This document shows positions 37,615 to 46,078 of a stretch of 64,000 nucleotides of DNA, piece by piece (the stretch's first letter is position 1; each line of letters opens with the position of its first letter). The notes under the pieces are model-generated. The model worked only from the letters and a program-made list of their open reading frames with translations, made no database searches and was not told the DNA's origin. The DNA is from Prado023 sp963798745. Lineage in GTDB: Bacteria; Actinomycetota; Actinomycetes; S36-B12; CAIYMF01. The position numbers and the translations under genes are program-made. The stretch lies in NCBI GenBank assembly GCA_963798745.1, contig CAWCUF010000003.1, forward strand, positions 496,001 to 560,000, given 5' to 3'.

Positions 37615-39981
37615 ATGAAGCCGTTGGGCAAGTACGTCCTCTTCACAGGCCTGCTGGGTATGGCCTCCGTGGCTTTGGCCTACTGGCTGACGGATCGGTT
37701 GACGCCTCCCGCCGGAATACCTCCGTACGAACCGTGGCTGCTCGGGTTCTTCGTGCTCGTCACCTTTGCAGGGCAAATCGCATATGTACGCGTTCGGCAC
37801 GGGAGCACTACTGAAGAACTGAACTTCCTTGAGGCTGCTGTGGCGGCCGCGCTCTTGTCTCTCGAAGGTCACGAGGCCCTGCTTGCGGGTCTTGTGGGGA
37901 TCACACTCGCAGAGATCGTCCTGCGGCGAACAGAAGCCCTGAAGGTCGCGTTCAACGTGGGGCTCTGGGCCACGTCTGCGTCGCTGATGGTGGTCATCTA
38001 CCACGCACTGGCGATGGGTCAGGACCGGTTCAGCCCTCAAGGAATCCTTGCGCTGACGGTCAGCGCGCTCGTGTTTGCGGCGTGGAACCTCAACGCCTTG
38101 GCCCACCTTCTCTGGGTCCTCGGTGGCGCCCCACGCTCAGCAATGCTGCGCAGCGAGTGGCGCCTGTCGGCGCTGATCGCAGTCGGCGGGGTTGGTCTCG
38201 GGATGACGGCCGTCGCTTTGGATCAAGTGTCATGGGCGCTACTTCCTTTCGCCTTCCTGCCTGCCTTGGCCCTCTGGTACGCGTATGGAGCCGCCGCCGA
38301 ACACACCGCAGCTCAGGAGCGCAACCGCTGGCTGGTGGTCCTGGGGGCTGCCTTGGCCAAGCAGGGCACGAGTGCAACCATGCTCCCTGAGACTGGCGAG
38401 GCGCTTCGAAGCGTGGTGGGGGCACCGCACCTAGTTGTCATCAACCCTGGAATCTCGACCCGCAGCGAATCTGGTTCGGAACTAATCCTCAAGGCGGTTC
38501 AACGAGAGGCGGGCCCACGCGCTCTGGCAACCACCGAGTTGCCAGATGCGTGGCGGCTCGGAGTGGTCGCTCGACTCGATCTCGGCGGCACCGAGCCGGG
38601 TGCGCTGCTCCTCGGATCGACCCAGCCGTACACCAAGAGCCGGATCTCCGGCCGTAGCCGCGGGTGGACGTTGGCGGACGCGGACGCTCCGGTGCTGGGG
38701 GCGCTGGTGGCCGCGGTCGGAAGCGCCATGCGGGCCGGCGCGGCGTTCAATGCGCTCACTGAGGAGACAGCCAAGTTGACCGCGGTGGTGGACAACACCT
38801 CCGACGGCATCGCGATGATCGACGACACCGACACCATCCGGATCTGGAGCCGCACGCTGGCGCGCATGACCGGCGTCCCGATCGACGAGCTCGTCGGCCA
38901 GCCAGCCAGCACCGCTCCCCCGGTGGTCGCCACCCTGGTCGAGGCCGCGGCCGCCAGCGTCACTCCCGACGCGCGCCGGGCTGCTGTGCAACTGCACCTC
39001 GTGCGGGCCGACGGTGAGGAACTCGATGTCTCGCTGACCACCGTACGGGTGCGCGCGTCGATCACCGGCCGCGCCGACGAGGAGCCGGGGTGGGTCCGCG
39101 TCCTGACCGTGCACGACGAGACCCGCGAACGCCGGGTGGAGCGGATGAAGTCCGAGTTCGTCGCCACGGTGTCCCACGAGCTGCGCACCCCGCTGACCCC
39201 GATCAAGGCCTACTCCGCCTGGCTGGCCACCCGCGGCGACGACGTCACCCTGGCCAAGCGCACCCACGCGCTGCGCGTGATCTCGGACAGCGCCGACCAC
39301 CTCAACCGGTTGGTCAACGACCTGCTCATCGCGTCCCAGACCTCGGAGGGAGCCCGGCTGGGCGTCACGATCGGGATCGCCGACCTCGGCGAGATCGTGA
39401 CCAGGGCCGTGGCGAAGTTCCCGGAGCTGGCCGAACGGATCACCCTGGACCTGCCTGCGCAGGCCGTGTCGATCCAGTGCGACAGCGTGCGCGCGGACCA
39501 GTGCCTGGCCAACCTGCTGCAGAACGCCGAGAAGTACACCCCCGCGGACTCCCCCCTGGAGATCCGGGCCGAGGTGAGCGGCCTGCTTGCGCGCATCCAT
39601 GTGCGCGACCATGGACCGGGCATCCCGTTGGATGAGCACGGACGCATCTTCGAACGGTTCTACCGGCGCGAGGACCCGTTCACGATGCGCACCGGCGGTG
39701 CCGGCCTGGGCTTGAACATCGCCCGTGAGCTGGCAGTCGCGATGGGCGGCGGACTGGATGTGCAGAACCCCGAGTCCGGGTCGGGTGTGGAGTTCGTGCT
39801 GGCGCTGGCGACCTCGGCGGCCCCGCCCGTGAGCGCTGGGGCGGGGGCGACGTCTGCGGACACCTCCCCCGGGTTCCGACCCGATCCGCGGCTCACAGCG
39901 ACAACCCCGGGGCGGGTCGAGGGCCGCGGCCAGGGTGCCACAATGGACACCCCGCAGGCACGCCGCCTCGCGGCCAAGTGA
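37615..39981 (+). CDS. Multi-TM sensor histidine kinase with GAF-like and PAS domains
   Basis: A 788-residue inner-membrane kinase. Residues 1-230 hold about seven hydrophobic helices (7-25, 40-60, 70-103, 112-132, 142-170, 183-202, 207-226) of no family I recognise, resembling MASE-type input domains. A GAF-like region (about 235-370) and a PAS (about 385-500, NTSDGIAMIDDTDTIRIWS) follow. HisKA has H521 in FVATVSHELRTPLTPIKAY, and the ATPase has N-box NLLQNAEKYTP, RDHGPGIPLDE and GGAGLGLNIAREL. The first 300 codons use many A/T-ending codons, unlike the rest. It lies between the S8 protease and a receiver gene 15 bp downstream. Confidence 0.9.
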   Translation: MKPLGKYVLFTGLLGMASVALAYWLTDRLTPPAGIPPYEPWLLGFFVLVTFAGQIAYVRVRHGSTTEELNFLEAAVAAALLSLEGHEALLAGLVGITLAEIVLRRTEALKVAFNVGLWATSASLMVVIYHALAMGQDRFSPQGILALTVSALVFAAWNLNALAHLLWVLGGAPRSAMLRSEWRLSALIAVGGVGLGMTAVALDQVSWALLPFAFLPALALWYAYGAAAEHTAAQERNRWLVVLGAALAKQGTSATMLPETGEALRSVVGAPHLVVINPGISTRSESGSELILKAVQREAGPRALATTELPDAWRLGVVARLDLGGTEPGALLLGSTQPYTKSRISGRSRGWTLADADAPVLGALVAAVGSAMRAGAAFNALTEETAKLTAVVDNTSDGIAMIDDTDTIRIWSRTLARMTGVPIDELVGQPASTAPPVVATLVEAAAASVTPDARRAAVQLHLVRADGEELDVSLTTVRVRASITGRADEEPGWVRVLTVHDETRERRVERMKSEFVATVSHELRTPLTPIKAYSAWLATRGDDVTLAKRTHALRVISDSADHLNRLVNDLLIASQTSEGARLGVTIGIADLGEIVTRAVAKFPELAERITLDLPAQAVSIQCDSVRADQCLANLLQNAEKYTPADSPLEIRAEVSGLLARIHVRDHGPGIPLDEHGRIFERFYRREDPFTMRTGGAGLGLNIARELAVAMGGGLDVQNPESGSGVEFVLALATSAAPPVSAGAGATSADTSPGFRPDPRLTATTPGRVEGRGQGATMDTPQARRLAAK

Positions 39982-39996
39982 GCAGGAGGCCACGCG

Positions 39997-40359
39997 ATGC
40001 CCATCATCCTGGTCGTCGATGACGAACCCATGGTCCGGACCCTGCTGCGCGACATCCTCGAGCTGGACTCCTACGAGGTCCGCGACGCCGCGGACGGGCC
40101 CGAGGCGCTGGCCTCCTTCGACGAGCGGGTGCCCGACGGGGTCATCCTGGACATCATGATGCCCGGAATGTCCGGCATCGATGTACTCCGCGAGATCCGT
40201 GCCAAGCAGGGCGGGGCGGACGTGCCGGTGATCCTGCTCACCGCCGCCGGCGATGACCAGACCACCTGGGACGGCTGGTCGGCCGGGGCCACCTGCTACC
40301 TGACCAAGCCCTTCGAGCCGGACAACCTGCTCGCGTGGGTGGATCGCCTGCTGATCTGA
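39997..40359 (+). CDS. Stand-alone receiver (single-domain response regulator)
   Basis: The 120-residue CheY-like protein has D8/D9 (VVDDEP), the phosphorylation site D52 (VILDIMMPGMSG), T82 (LLTAAG) and K104 (YLTKPFEP). There is no output domain. AGGAGG precedes the ATG (about 39983). It follows the kinase by 15 bp, so it is the likely phosphate acceptor, acting by protein contact or passing phosphate on. It is the last gene of the protease-kinase-receiver group. Confidence 0.93.
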   Translation: MPIILVVDDEPMVRTLLRDILELDSYEVRDAADGPEALASFDERVPDGVILDIMMPGMSGIDVLREIRAKQGGADVPVILLTAAGDDQTTWDGWSAGATCYLTKPFEPDNLLAWVDRLLI

Positions 40360-40400
40360 GACAGCACCATGCCGTGCCTGCTGTGCGCTGACTGCTGTGC

Positions 40401-40416
40401 GCTGCTGCGCAGCAGC
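40401..40416. terminator. Palindrome between convergent receiver gene and hisG
   Basis: The perfect palindrome GCTGCTGCGCAGCAGC lies in the 95 bp between the two convergent stops and is preceded by a direct repeat of CTGTGCGCTG. It could end transcription from both sides. There is no U-tract, so this is only likely. Confidence 0.45.
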
Positions 40417-40454
40417 CGCCGAGACCGTCCGGCGGGGGGCCGGGGCCGGGCCGA

Positions 40455-41300
40455 CTACAGGCGGCAGGCCAGGATGTCGGTGACGAGGATCCCGCGCGCG
40501 CCGAGATCGTAGAGCTCGTCCATCACGCGGTGCACCTTCTCGCGAGCGACCATCGCACGGACCGCGCACCAGGTGACGTCAGCCAACGGTGAGACGGTCG
40601 GCGACTCGATGCCCGGGGTGATCCGACAGGCCGCCTCGACCAGCGCCGCGGGGATGTCGTAGTCGACCATCACGTAGTTCCGGGCGGCCAGCACGCCCTG
40701 CAGCCGGCGCACGAACGTGGCCACCTCGCCGTCCTGGCCCACGCCGGAGCGTCGGATGAGCAGCGCCTCGCTGACCAGCAGTGGCTCGCCGATCGTGACC
40801 AGGCCGGCCTGGTGCAGCGTGCTCCCGGTGGCCACCACATCGGCCACGGCATCGGCGACACCCAGGCGCACGGAGTTCTCGACGGCACCGTCGAGGCGCA
40901 CCACCGTGGCCTGGACCCCAGCCGTGGCCAGGTAGTCATCGAGCAGGCCCTGATACGAGGTGGCGATGCGCCAGCCGGCCAGGGCGGCGACCTCACGCGG
41001 GCCGTCGGCGGGCACCGCGAGGCGGAACGTCGAGGGAGCGAAGCCCAGTCGCATGACCTCCTTGGCCGCGGCCCGGCTGTCCAGCAGCATGTCCAGGCCC
41101 GTGATGCCCAGGTCCAGGGTGCCCGAACCCACGTAGATCGCGATGTCGCGGGGCCGCAGGAAGAAGAACTCCACGCCGTTGGCCTCGTCGACGACGACGA
41201 GGTCGCGCGGATGCGCCGCGGACAGGTAGCCGGCCTCCCGCAGCATCGTGCGGGCGGGTTCGGCCAGTGCGCCCTTGTTGGGCACTGCGACGCGGAGCAT
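40455..41300 (-). CDS. hisG: ATP phosphoribosyltransferase (long form)
   Basis: First step of histidine synthesis, joining ATP and PRPP. The 281-residue HisG_L protein shows LRVAVPNKGALAEPA at its start, GSGTLDLGITGLDML, the PRPP loop DVVATGSTLHQAGL, and a C-terminal ACT-like HisG regulatory domain (YVMVDYDIPAALVEAA onward) that normally binds histidine for feedback inhibition. ATG at 41300 was chosen because the conserved sequence begins there; an ATG 4 codons upstream is possible. It follows hisE on the same strand by about 80 bp. Confidence 0.95.
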   Translation of the reverse strand: MLRVAVPNKGALAEPARTMLREAGYLSAAHPRDLVVVDEANGVEFFFLRPRDIAIYVGSGTLDLGITGLDMLLDSRAAAKEVMRLGFAPSTFRLAVPADGPREVAALAGWRIATSYQGLLDDYLATAGVQATVVRLDGAVENSVRLGVADAVADVVATGSTLHQAGLVTIGEPLLVSEALLIRRSGVGQDGEVATFVRRLQGVLAARNYVMVDYDIPAALVEAACRITPGIESPTVSPLADVTWCAVRAMVAREKVHRVMDELYDLGARGILVTDILACRL

Positions 41301-41381
41301 GGTGGTCCTCATTGCGGCTCGGTGATGCGGGTCGATGGTCGGGCGGGGTCCGGGCGGTCCGGTCCGGGGCGCTGGGTTCGC

Positions 41382-41645
41382 CTACAGGTGGGCGTACACG
41401 TCGTCGAGTTCCAGGCCGGCCGCGATCATCAGCACCTGGGCGTGGTAGAGCAGTTGCGAGATCTCCTCGGCGGTGCGCGCTGGGCCCTCGTGCTCGGCGG
41501 CCATCCACGCCTCAGCGGCTTCCTCGACCACCTTCTTGCCCACCGCATGCACCCCGCCGGCGAGCAGGGCGACCGTCCCGGAGCCGGGATCGGCCGACGC
41601 CGCCTTGGCGCTCAGCTCGGCGAACAGGGCGTCGAAGGTCTTCAC
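41382..41645 (-). CDS. hisE: Phosphoribosyl-ATP pyrophosphatase
   Basis: Second step of histidine synthesis, removing pyrophosphate from phosphoribosyl-ATP. The 87-residue all-helical protein starts at GTG 41645 (VKTFDALFAELSAKA) and shows the MazG-like metal motif KKVVEEAAEAWMAA with EISQLLYHAQVLM. Length and motif match the actinobacterial stand-alone HisE (HisI is separate). It precedes hisG, the usual hisE-hisG pair, and follows ribH by 31 bp. Confidence 0.95.
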   Translation of the reverse strand: MKTFDALFAELSAKAASADPGSGTVALLAGGVHAVGKKVVEEAAEAWMAAEHEGPARTAEEISQLLYHAQVLMIAAGLELDDVYAHL

Positions 41646-41676
41646 GGGCCGCAATCCTACCGGCGCCTCGCCTGCC

Positions 41677-42186
41677 TCAGTCCCCGGCGGCGAAGCCGGT
41701 GGAGACCTCACCGCCAGGTCGACGGATCGTACGCAGGGCAAGGGCCAGCGACAACGCCGCCTCGCACGCCTCCCGGCCCTTGTCCTCCGACGAGTCCGGC
41801 AGACCTGCACGCGCGCGCGCCTGGGCCTCGTCGTCGCAGGTCAGCACCCCGAACCCGAGCGGGACACCGGTGTCCAGCGCCACCCGCGACAGCCCATCGG
41901 TGGCCGCCTGGCACACGTACTCGAAGTGCGGGGTGCCGCCGCGGATGATCACCCCGAGCGCCACCACCGCGTCGAAACCGGCACGCGCGGCCACCTGGGC
42001 GGCCAACGGCAGCTCGAACGATCCCGGGACCCGGTAGACCACGCTGACCGCCCCCGAACGGGTGCAGGTGTCGATCGCGCTGCTGACCAGCGCATCCATG
42101 ATCTCGGCGTGCCAGGAGGAGGCGATGATCGCCACCCGCATCCCCTCCGCGTCGACCTGCGTGACCGGGGCGCCTGATCCGCTCAT
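41677..42186 (-). CDS. ribH: 6,7-dimethyl-8-ribityllumazine synthase
   Basis: It condenses the ribityl-pyrimidine with the C4 butanone phosphate made by RibB and forms icosahedral or pentameric shells. The 169-residue protein contains VAIIASSWHAEIMDALV, VPGSFELPLAAQVAAR, VALGVIIRGGTPHFEYV (catalytic His near the end) and GVLTCDDEAQARAR. The ATG at 42186 overlaps the ribBA stop by 4 nt. The C-terminus is longer than usual by about 10 residues. Confidence 0.96.
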   Translation of the reverse strand: MSGSGAPVTQVDAEGMRVAIIASSWHAEIMDALVSSAIDTCTRSGAVSVVYRVPGSFELPLAAQVAARAGFDAVVALGVIIRGGTPHFEYVCQAATDGLSRVALDTGVPLGFGVLTCDDEAQARARAGLPDSSEDKGREACEAALSLALALRTIRRPGGEVSTGFAAGD

Positions 42187-43613
42187 CGGTGTCCTCCTAC
42201 GTGTCCGCTCATGTGGTGGCCCATCCGCTGCGCCTTGGTGGCCAGGTAGGCGGCGTTGAACGGGTTGGGCTCGATCTCCAGGGGCACGCGGTCCACGACC
42301 CGCAGCCCGTAGCCGGACAGGCCCGACAGCTTGGCCGGGTTGTTGGTCAGCAGGCGCATGGTGCGCACGCCGAGTTCGGCCAGGATCTGCGCGCCCGTGC
42401 CGTAGTCGCGGGCATCGGCCGGCAGGCCCAGGTCGAGGTTGGCGTCCACGGTGTCCCGGCCGGTGTCCTGCAGGGCGTAGGCCGAGAGCTTGGCCACCAG
42501 CCCGATCCCGCGACCCTCGTGGCCACGCATGTAGAGCACGACCCCGCGGCCGGCTTCGGCCACGGCCTGCATGGCGGCCTGCAACTGCGGGCCGCAGTCG
42601 CAGCGCAGCGAGCCCAGCGCGTCGCCGGTGAGGCACTCGGAGTGCACCCGCACGAGGATGTCCTGGCCGTCACCGATGTCACCGACGACCAGCGCCACAT
42701 GCTCGATGCCGTCCAGGGTCGACCGGTAGCCGATGGCCTGGAAGTCCCCGTAGGCCGTGGGCAGCACCGTGGTGGCCACGCGCACGACCTGGCTCTCGTG
42801 ACCGCGCCGGTAGCGGATCAGGTCGGCGATCGAGATCATCACCAGGCCGTGCTCGTCAGCGAACGCGCGGCACTGGGGAGCGCGCATCATCGTGCCGTCG
42901 TCGTTGACCAACTCGCACAGGGCACCGGCCGGGGACAGCCCGGCCAGTTGGGCGAGGTCCACCGCCGCTTCGGTGTGACCGGGTCGGCGCAGCACCCCGC
43001 CGGGGACCGCCCGCAGCGGCACCACATGCCCGGGCCGGGTCAGGTCGTAGGGCTCGGTTGCCGTGTCGGAGAGCACCTTGATGGTGTGCGCTCGATCCAC
43101 CGCGGAGATCCCCGTCGACTCGACCGTGCGGGCATCCACGGAGATGGCATACGCAGTCTGCTTGCGGTCCTCGTTGATCGCGGTCATCGGAGGCAGGCCG
43201 AGGCGGTCGAGGTCCTCGCCGAGCAGGGGCACGCAGATGTAGCCGGACGTGTGCCGGATCATGAACGCGGTCAACTCCGGGGTGGCGCGCTGGCCGGCGA
43301 AGATCAGGTCGCCCTCGTTCTCGCGGTCCTCGTCGTCGATGACCACCACAGCCTCGCCACGGCGGATCGCAGCCAACGCGGCCGGGATGCTGTCCAGGCG
43401 GACCCCGCCGGCGGCGTGGCCCGGGGTGTCGACCAGCAGCGGTTCGGCCAGCTCGCCGACAGCGCTGGGAGCCAGGTGCGTTGCCCCGGGGTCGTGGCTC
43501 GGTCCGGGCACCTGGTTCGGGTCGTCCACCTCGTCGGCGTCCCTGGACGGCCCCGGCTCGGGACGCTCCACGGGGATGCCCGCGCGGGCGAAGATCTCCT
43601 CGGCGGGGATCAT
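42183..43613 (-). CDS. ribBA: Bifunctional DHBP synthase / GTP cyclohydrolase II
   Basis: RibB makes 3,4-dihydroxybutanone 4-phosphate from ribulose 5-phosphate; RibA opens GTP. The 476-residue protein starts at ATG 43613. After about 70 acidic linker residues comes the RibB domain (VVVIDDEDRENEGDLIFAG, RRPGHTEAAVDLAQLAG). The RibA domain (about 275-470) follows, with HSECLTGDALGSLRCDCGPQ giving the zinc cysteines, and MRGHEGRGIGLVAKL. The start and stop overlap ribE and ribH by 4 nt. No FMN riboswitch was seen upstream. Confidence 0.95.
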   Translation of the reverse strand: MIPAEEIFARAGIPVERPEPGPSRDADEVDDPNQVPGPSHDPGATHLAPSAVGELAEPLLVDTPGHAAGGVRLDSIPAALAAIRRGEAVVVIDDEDRENEGDLIFAGQRATPELTAFMIRHTSGYICVPLLGEDLDRLGLPPMTAINEDRKQTAYAISVDARTVESTGISAVDRAHTIKVLSDTATEPYDLTRPGHVVPLRAVPGGVLRRPGHTEAAVDLAQLAGLSPAGALCELVNDDGTMMRAPQCRAFADEHGLVMISIADLIRYRRGHESQVVRVATTVLPTAYGDFQAIGYRSTLDGIEHVALVVGDIGDGQDILVRVHSECLTGDALGSLRCDCGPQLQAAMQAVAEAGRGVVLYMRGHEGRGIGLVAKLSAYALQDTGRDTVDANLDLGLPADARDYGTGAQILAELGVRTMRLLTNNPAKLSGLSGYGLRVVDRVPLEIEPNPFNAAYLATKAQRMGHHMSGHVGGHR

Positions 43614-44215
43614 CGGCGTACCCCCACGAGTCGCTCGACGTACTTGGCGATCACGTCCACCTCCAGGTTGACCACCTCGCCGACCGCCCGGCTGCCCAGC
43701 GTGGTCGTGGCCAGGGTGGTGGGGATCAGGGAGATCGAGAACCACGGCGCAGCACCGTCGACCACCTCGACGACGGTCAGCGAGACCCCGTCGACGGTGA
43801 TCGACCCCTTCTCGACCAGGAACCTCGCGAGGCCGGCGGGCAGATCGATCTCCACGACCTCCCAGTTCGCACTCGGCCGGCGGGCGCGGATCCGACCGGT
43901 CCCGTCGACATGTCCCTGCACGATGTGCCCACCGAACCGACCGTCGGCGCGCATCGGACGTTCCAGGTTGACCGCGTCGTCGGCACTGAGCGAGCCCAGC
44001 GAGCTGCGCGCCATGGTCTCGGCCATCACGTCAGCGGTGAAGGAGCCCTCGGCCAACTCCACGACGGTGAGGCAGACTCCGTTGACCGCGATGCTGTCCC
44101 CCGGTGCCGCGTCGGCGGTGACCCGCGGACCGGCCACGGCCAGTCGCGCGGAGTCGTCGGGCAACGCCCGCACCTCGACGACCCGCCCGAGCTCCTCGAC
44201 GATTCCGGTGAACAC
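43610..44215 (-). CDS. ribE: Riboflavin synthase alpha chain
   Basis: It dismutates two lumazines to riboflavin. The 201-residue trimer-forming protein begins MFTGIVEELGRV (GTG 44215, AGGAGGAAC upstream) and has the two homologous barrels: GDSIAVNGVCLTVVEL with GGHIVQGHVDGTG, and GSITVDGVSLTVVEV with TLGSRAVGEVVNLEVDVIAKYVERL. The stop overlaps the ribBA start by 4 nt. A 92-bp gap to ribD lacks the conserved FMN-riboswitch core. Confidence 0.96.
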   Translation of the reverse strand: MFTGIVEELGRVVEVRALPDDSARLAVAGPRVTADAAPGDSIAVNGVCLTVVELAEGSFTADVMAETMARSSLGSLSADDAVNLERPMRADGRFGGHIVQGHVDGTGRIRARRPSANWEVVEIDLPAGLARFLVEKGSITVDGVSLTVVEVVDGAAPWFSISLIPTTLATTTLGSRAVGEVVNLEVDVIAKYVERLVGVRR

Positions 44216-44307
44216 CGTTCCTCCTGTCCGGGCTTGCTGTCTGGGTGGTTCCTGTTGGGGACGCCCTGCGGCGCGCATCGCCCTGCCCACGCGCCCTGCG
44301 GCGGCGG

Positions 44308-45354
44308 TCAGTGCGGGTCCGCGGGGACCATTGTCCCGTCCAGCCGCACGTCCTGGCCAACCCGGGTGACCGAGGTGAGTTGCCACTGCAACGCGGAGTC
44401 GATCCCGGAGATTCCAAGGTCGCCGACCGCCGCCGGCCCGCAGCCCAGCAGCTTCGGGGCCAGGTACCAGACGAGACGGTCCACGAGACCGGCCCGCAGG
44501 AAGGCTGCCGCCAGGCTCGGCCCGCCCTCCAGCAGGACGTGGGCCACCCCAAGACCGGCCAGGTCGGCCAGCACCTGCGCCGGCGACTGGTCGGGGTAGC
44601 AGCGCAGCGGTGCCGCGCCGTCGCGCAGCCGGGCTGTCGGTGGCACGGCGCGCCGGCCCATCACCACCCGGATCGGCTGGTGCTCGGCCACTCGGCCCTG
44701 CGCGTCGCGCACGGTCAGGCTGGGGTCGTCGGCCAGGGCCGTGCCCGTGCCGATCAGGACCGCGTCCACCTCGGCCCGCAGGTCGTGCACCTGCCCGCGG
44801 GCCGCCGGGCCGGTGATCCACCGGCTCGACCCGTCGGCGGCCGCCACCCGACCGTCCAGGGTGCTGGCGACCTTCCAGGTGACCATCGGGCGACCATGCT
44901 GATGGGCGAACGTCCACGCCTCGTTGATGACCTGCGCCTCATCGGCCAGCACGCCACCGAGCACCTGAACCCCGGCGGCAGCAAGCCGGTCCGCTCCCCC
45001 TGCGGCGACCGGGTTCGGATCGGACTGGGCGTACACGACTCGGCGGACACCAGCCTCGAGCAGGGCCTGCGAGCAGGGACCAGTGCGCCCGGTGTGGTCA
45101 CAGGGTTCGAGGGTGACCACCGCCGTGGCGCCTCGGGCGGCGGACCCGGCGGCGCCCAGCGCAGCAGCCTCGGCGTGCGGGGTGCCGGCTCCGCGGTGCC
45201 ATCCCTGCGCGATCTGGGCGCCGGCATCATCGATCAGCACACACCCGACCCGCGGGTTCGGCCCGCGCGGCAGGCCCGGGGCGGCAGCCAGCTCCAGGGC
45301 GCGTCGCATCGCGGCCAGTTCGGCGGCGCTGCACGGGTCGGGCGCCGGGCTCAC
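44308..45354 (-). CDS. ribD: Riboflavin biosynthesis deaminase/reductase
   Basis: It deaminates and reduces the first pyrimidine intermediate. The 348-residue protein starts at GTG 45354, overlapping the rpe stop by 4 nt. The deaminase half has the zinc site HAEAAALGAAG and VTLEPCDHTGRTGPCSQAL. The reductase half (about 155 onward) includes VTWKVASTLDGRVAA, SSRWITGPAARGQVHDLRA, VLLEGGPSLAAAFL and DRLVWYLAPKLLG. It is the second gene of rpe-ribD-ribE-ribBA-ribH. Confidence 0.95.
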   Translation of the reverse strand: MSPAPDPCSAAELAAMRRALELAAAPGLPRGPNPRVGCVLIDDAGAQIAQGWHRGAGTPHAEAAALGAAGSAARGATAVVTLEPCDHTGRTGPCSQALLEAGVRRVVYAQSDPNPVAAGGADRLAAAGVQVLGGVLADEAQVINEAWTFAHQHGRPMVTWKVASTLDGRVAAADGSSRWITGPAARGQVHDLRAEVDAVLIGTGTALADDPSLTVRDAQGRVAEHQPIRVVMGRRAVPPTARLRDGAAPLRCYPDQSPAQVLADLAGLGVAHVLLEGGPSLAAAFLRAGLVDRLVWYLAPKLLGCGPAAVGDLGISGIDSALQWQLTSVTRVGQDVRLDGTMVPADPH

Positions 45355-46013
45355 AACGGGGACGCCGTGACCGCCGCCGCCCGCAGGGCGCCGCACGCCG
45401 CGATCGGGTCCTCTGCGCCGAACACCGCGGAACCGGCCACGAAGACGTCCGCTCCGGCTTCGGCGCATGCCTCGATGGTGCTCGCCGAGACACCACCGTC
45501 GACCTGCACCCAGATGTCGGCGTCGCCGACCAGCGACCGGGCGCGGCGGATCTTCGGCACCGCCAGATCCAGGAACGGCTGGCCGCCGAACCCCGGTTCG
45601 ACGCTCATGATCAGGATCATGTCCACCTCGTGGACGAGGTCGATGACGCTGTCCACCGGGGTGGCGGGCTTGAGCCCGACGCCGGCCCGGGCACCAAGGC
45701 CGCGGATCTCGCGGGCCAGGCGCACCGGTGCGCGCGCCGCCTCGATGTGGAAGGTGACGCTGCCCGCGCCGGCCTCGGCGTAGGCCGGTGCCCAACGATC
45801 GGGGTCCTCGATCATCAGGTGACAGTCGATCGGGGTGCGGACGCGGGCCAGCAGCGCCTCGACGACCGGCAGGCCCAGGGTCAGGTTGGGCACGAAGTGG
45901 TTGTCCATGACGTCCACATGGAGCCAGTCGGCGCCGGCGGCCACCCGGTCGCACTCCGCGGCCAGGTCGGCGAAGTCGGCCGACAGGATGCTCGGCGAGA
46001 TCTGGATGCCCAT
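45351..46013 (-). CDS. rpe: Ribulose-phosphate 3-epimerase
   Basis: It interconverts ribulose 5-phosphate and xylulose 5-phosphate, feeding the pentose pathway; ribulose 5-phosphate is also the RibB substrate. The 220-residue TIM barrel starts at ATG 46013 and shows ISPSILSADFADLAAE, WLHVDVMDNHFVPNLTLG, DCHLMIEDPDRW, VEPGFGGQPFLD and VDGGVSASTIEACAEAGAD. The stop overlaps ribD by 4 nt, so it heads the riboflavin operon. Confidence 0.96.
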   Translation of the reverse strand: MGIQISPSILSADFADLAAECDRVAAGADWLHVDVMDNHFVPNLTLGLPVVEALLARVRTPIDCHLMIEDPDRWAPAYAEAGAGSVTFHIEAARAPVRLAREIRGLGARAGVGLKPATPVDSVIDLVHEVDMILIMSVEPGFGGQPFLDLAVPKIRRARSLVGDADIWVQVDGGVSASTIEACAEAGADVFVAGSAVFGAEDPIAACGALRAAAVTASPL

Positions 46014-46078
46014 GGGGCACAGACTAATGTCGCCGGGCACTCGCGACGCCTGCGGCCGCCAGTGCGACACGCGTCAGG

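Noticed and set aside
44216..44307. FMN riboswitch before ribE
   Set aside because: The conserved AGGGxxGGGxGAAA-type core and paired arms are absent in the gap.
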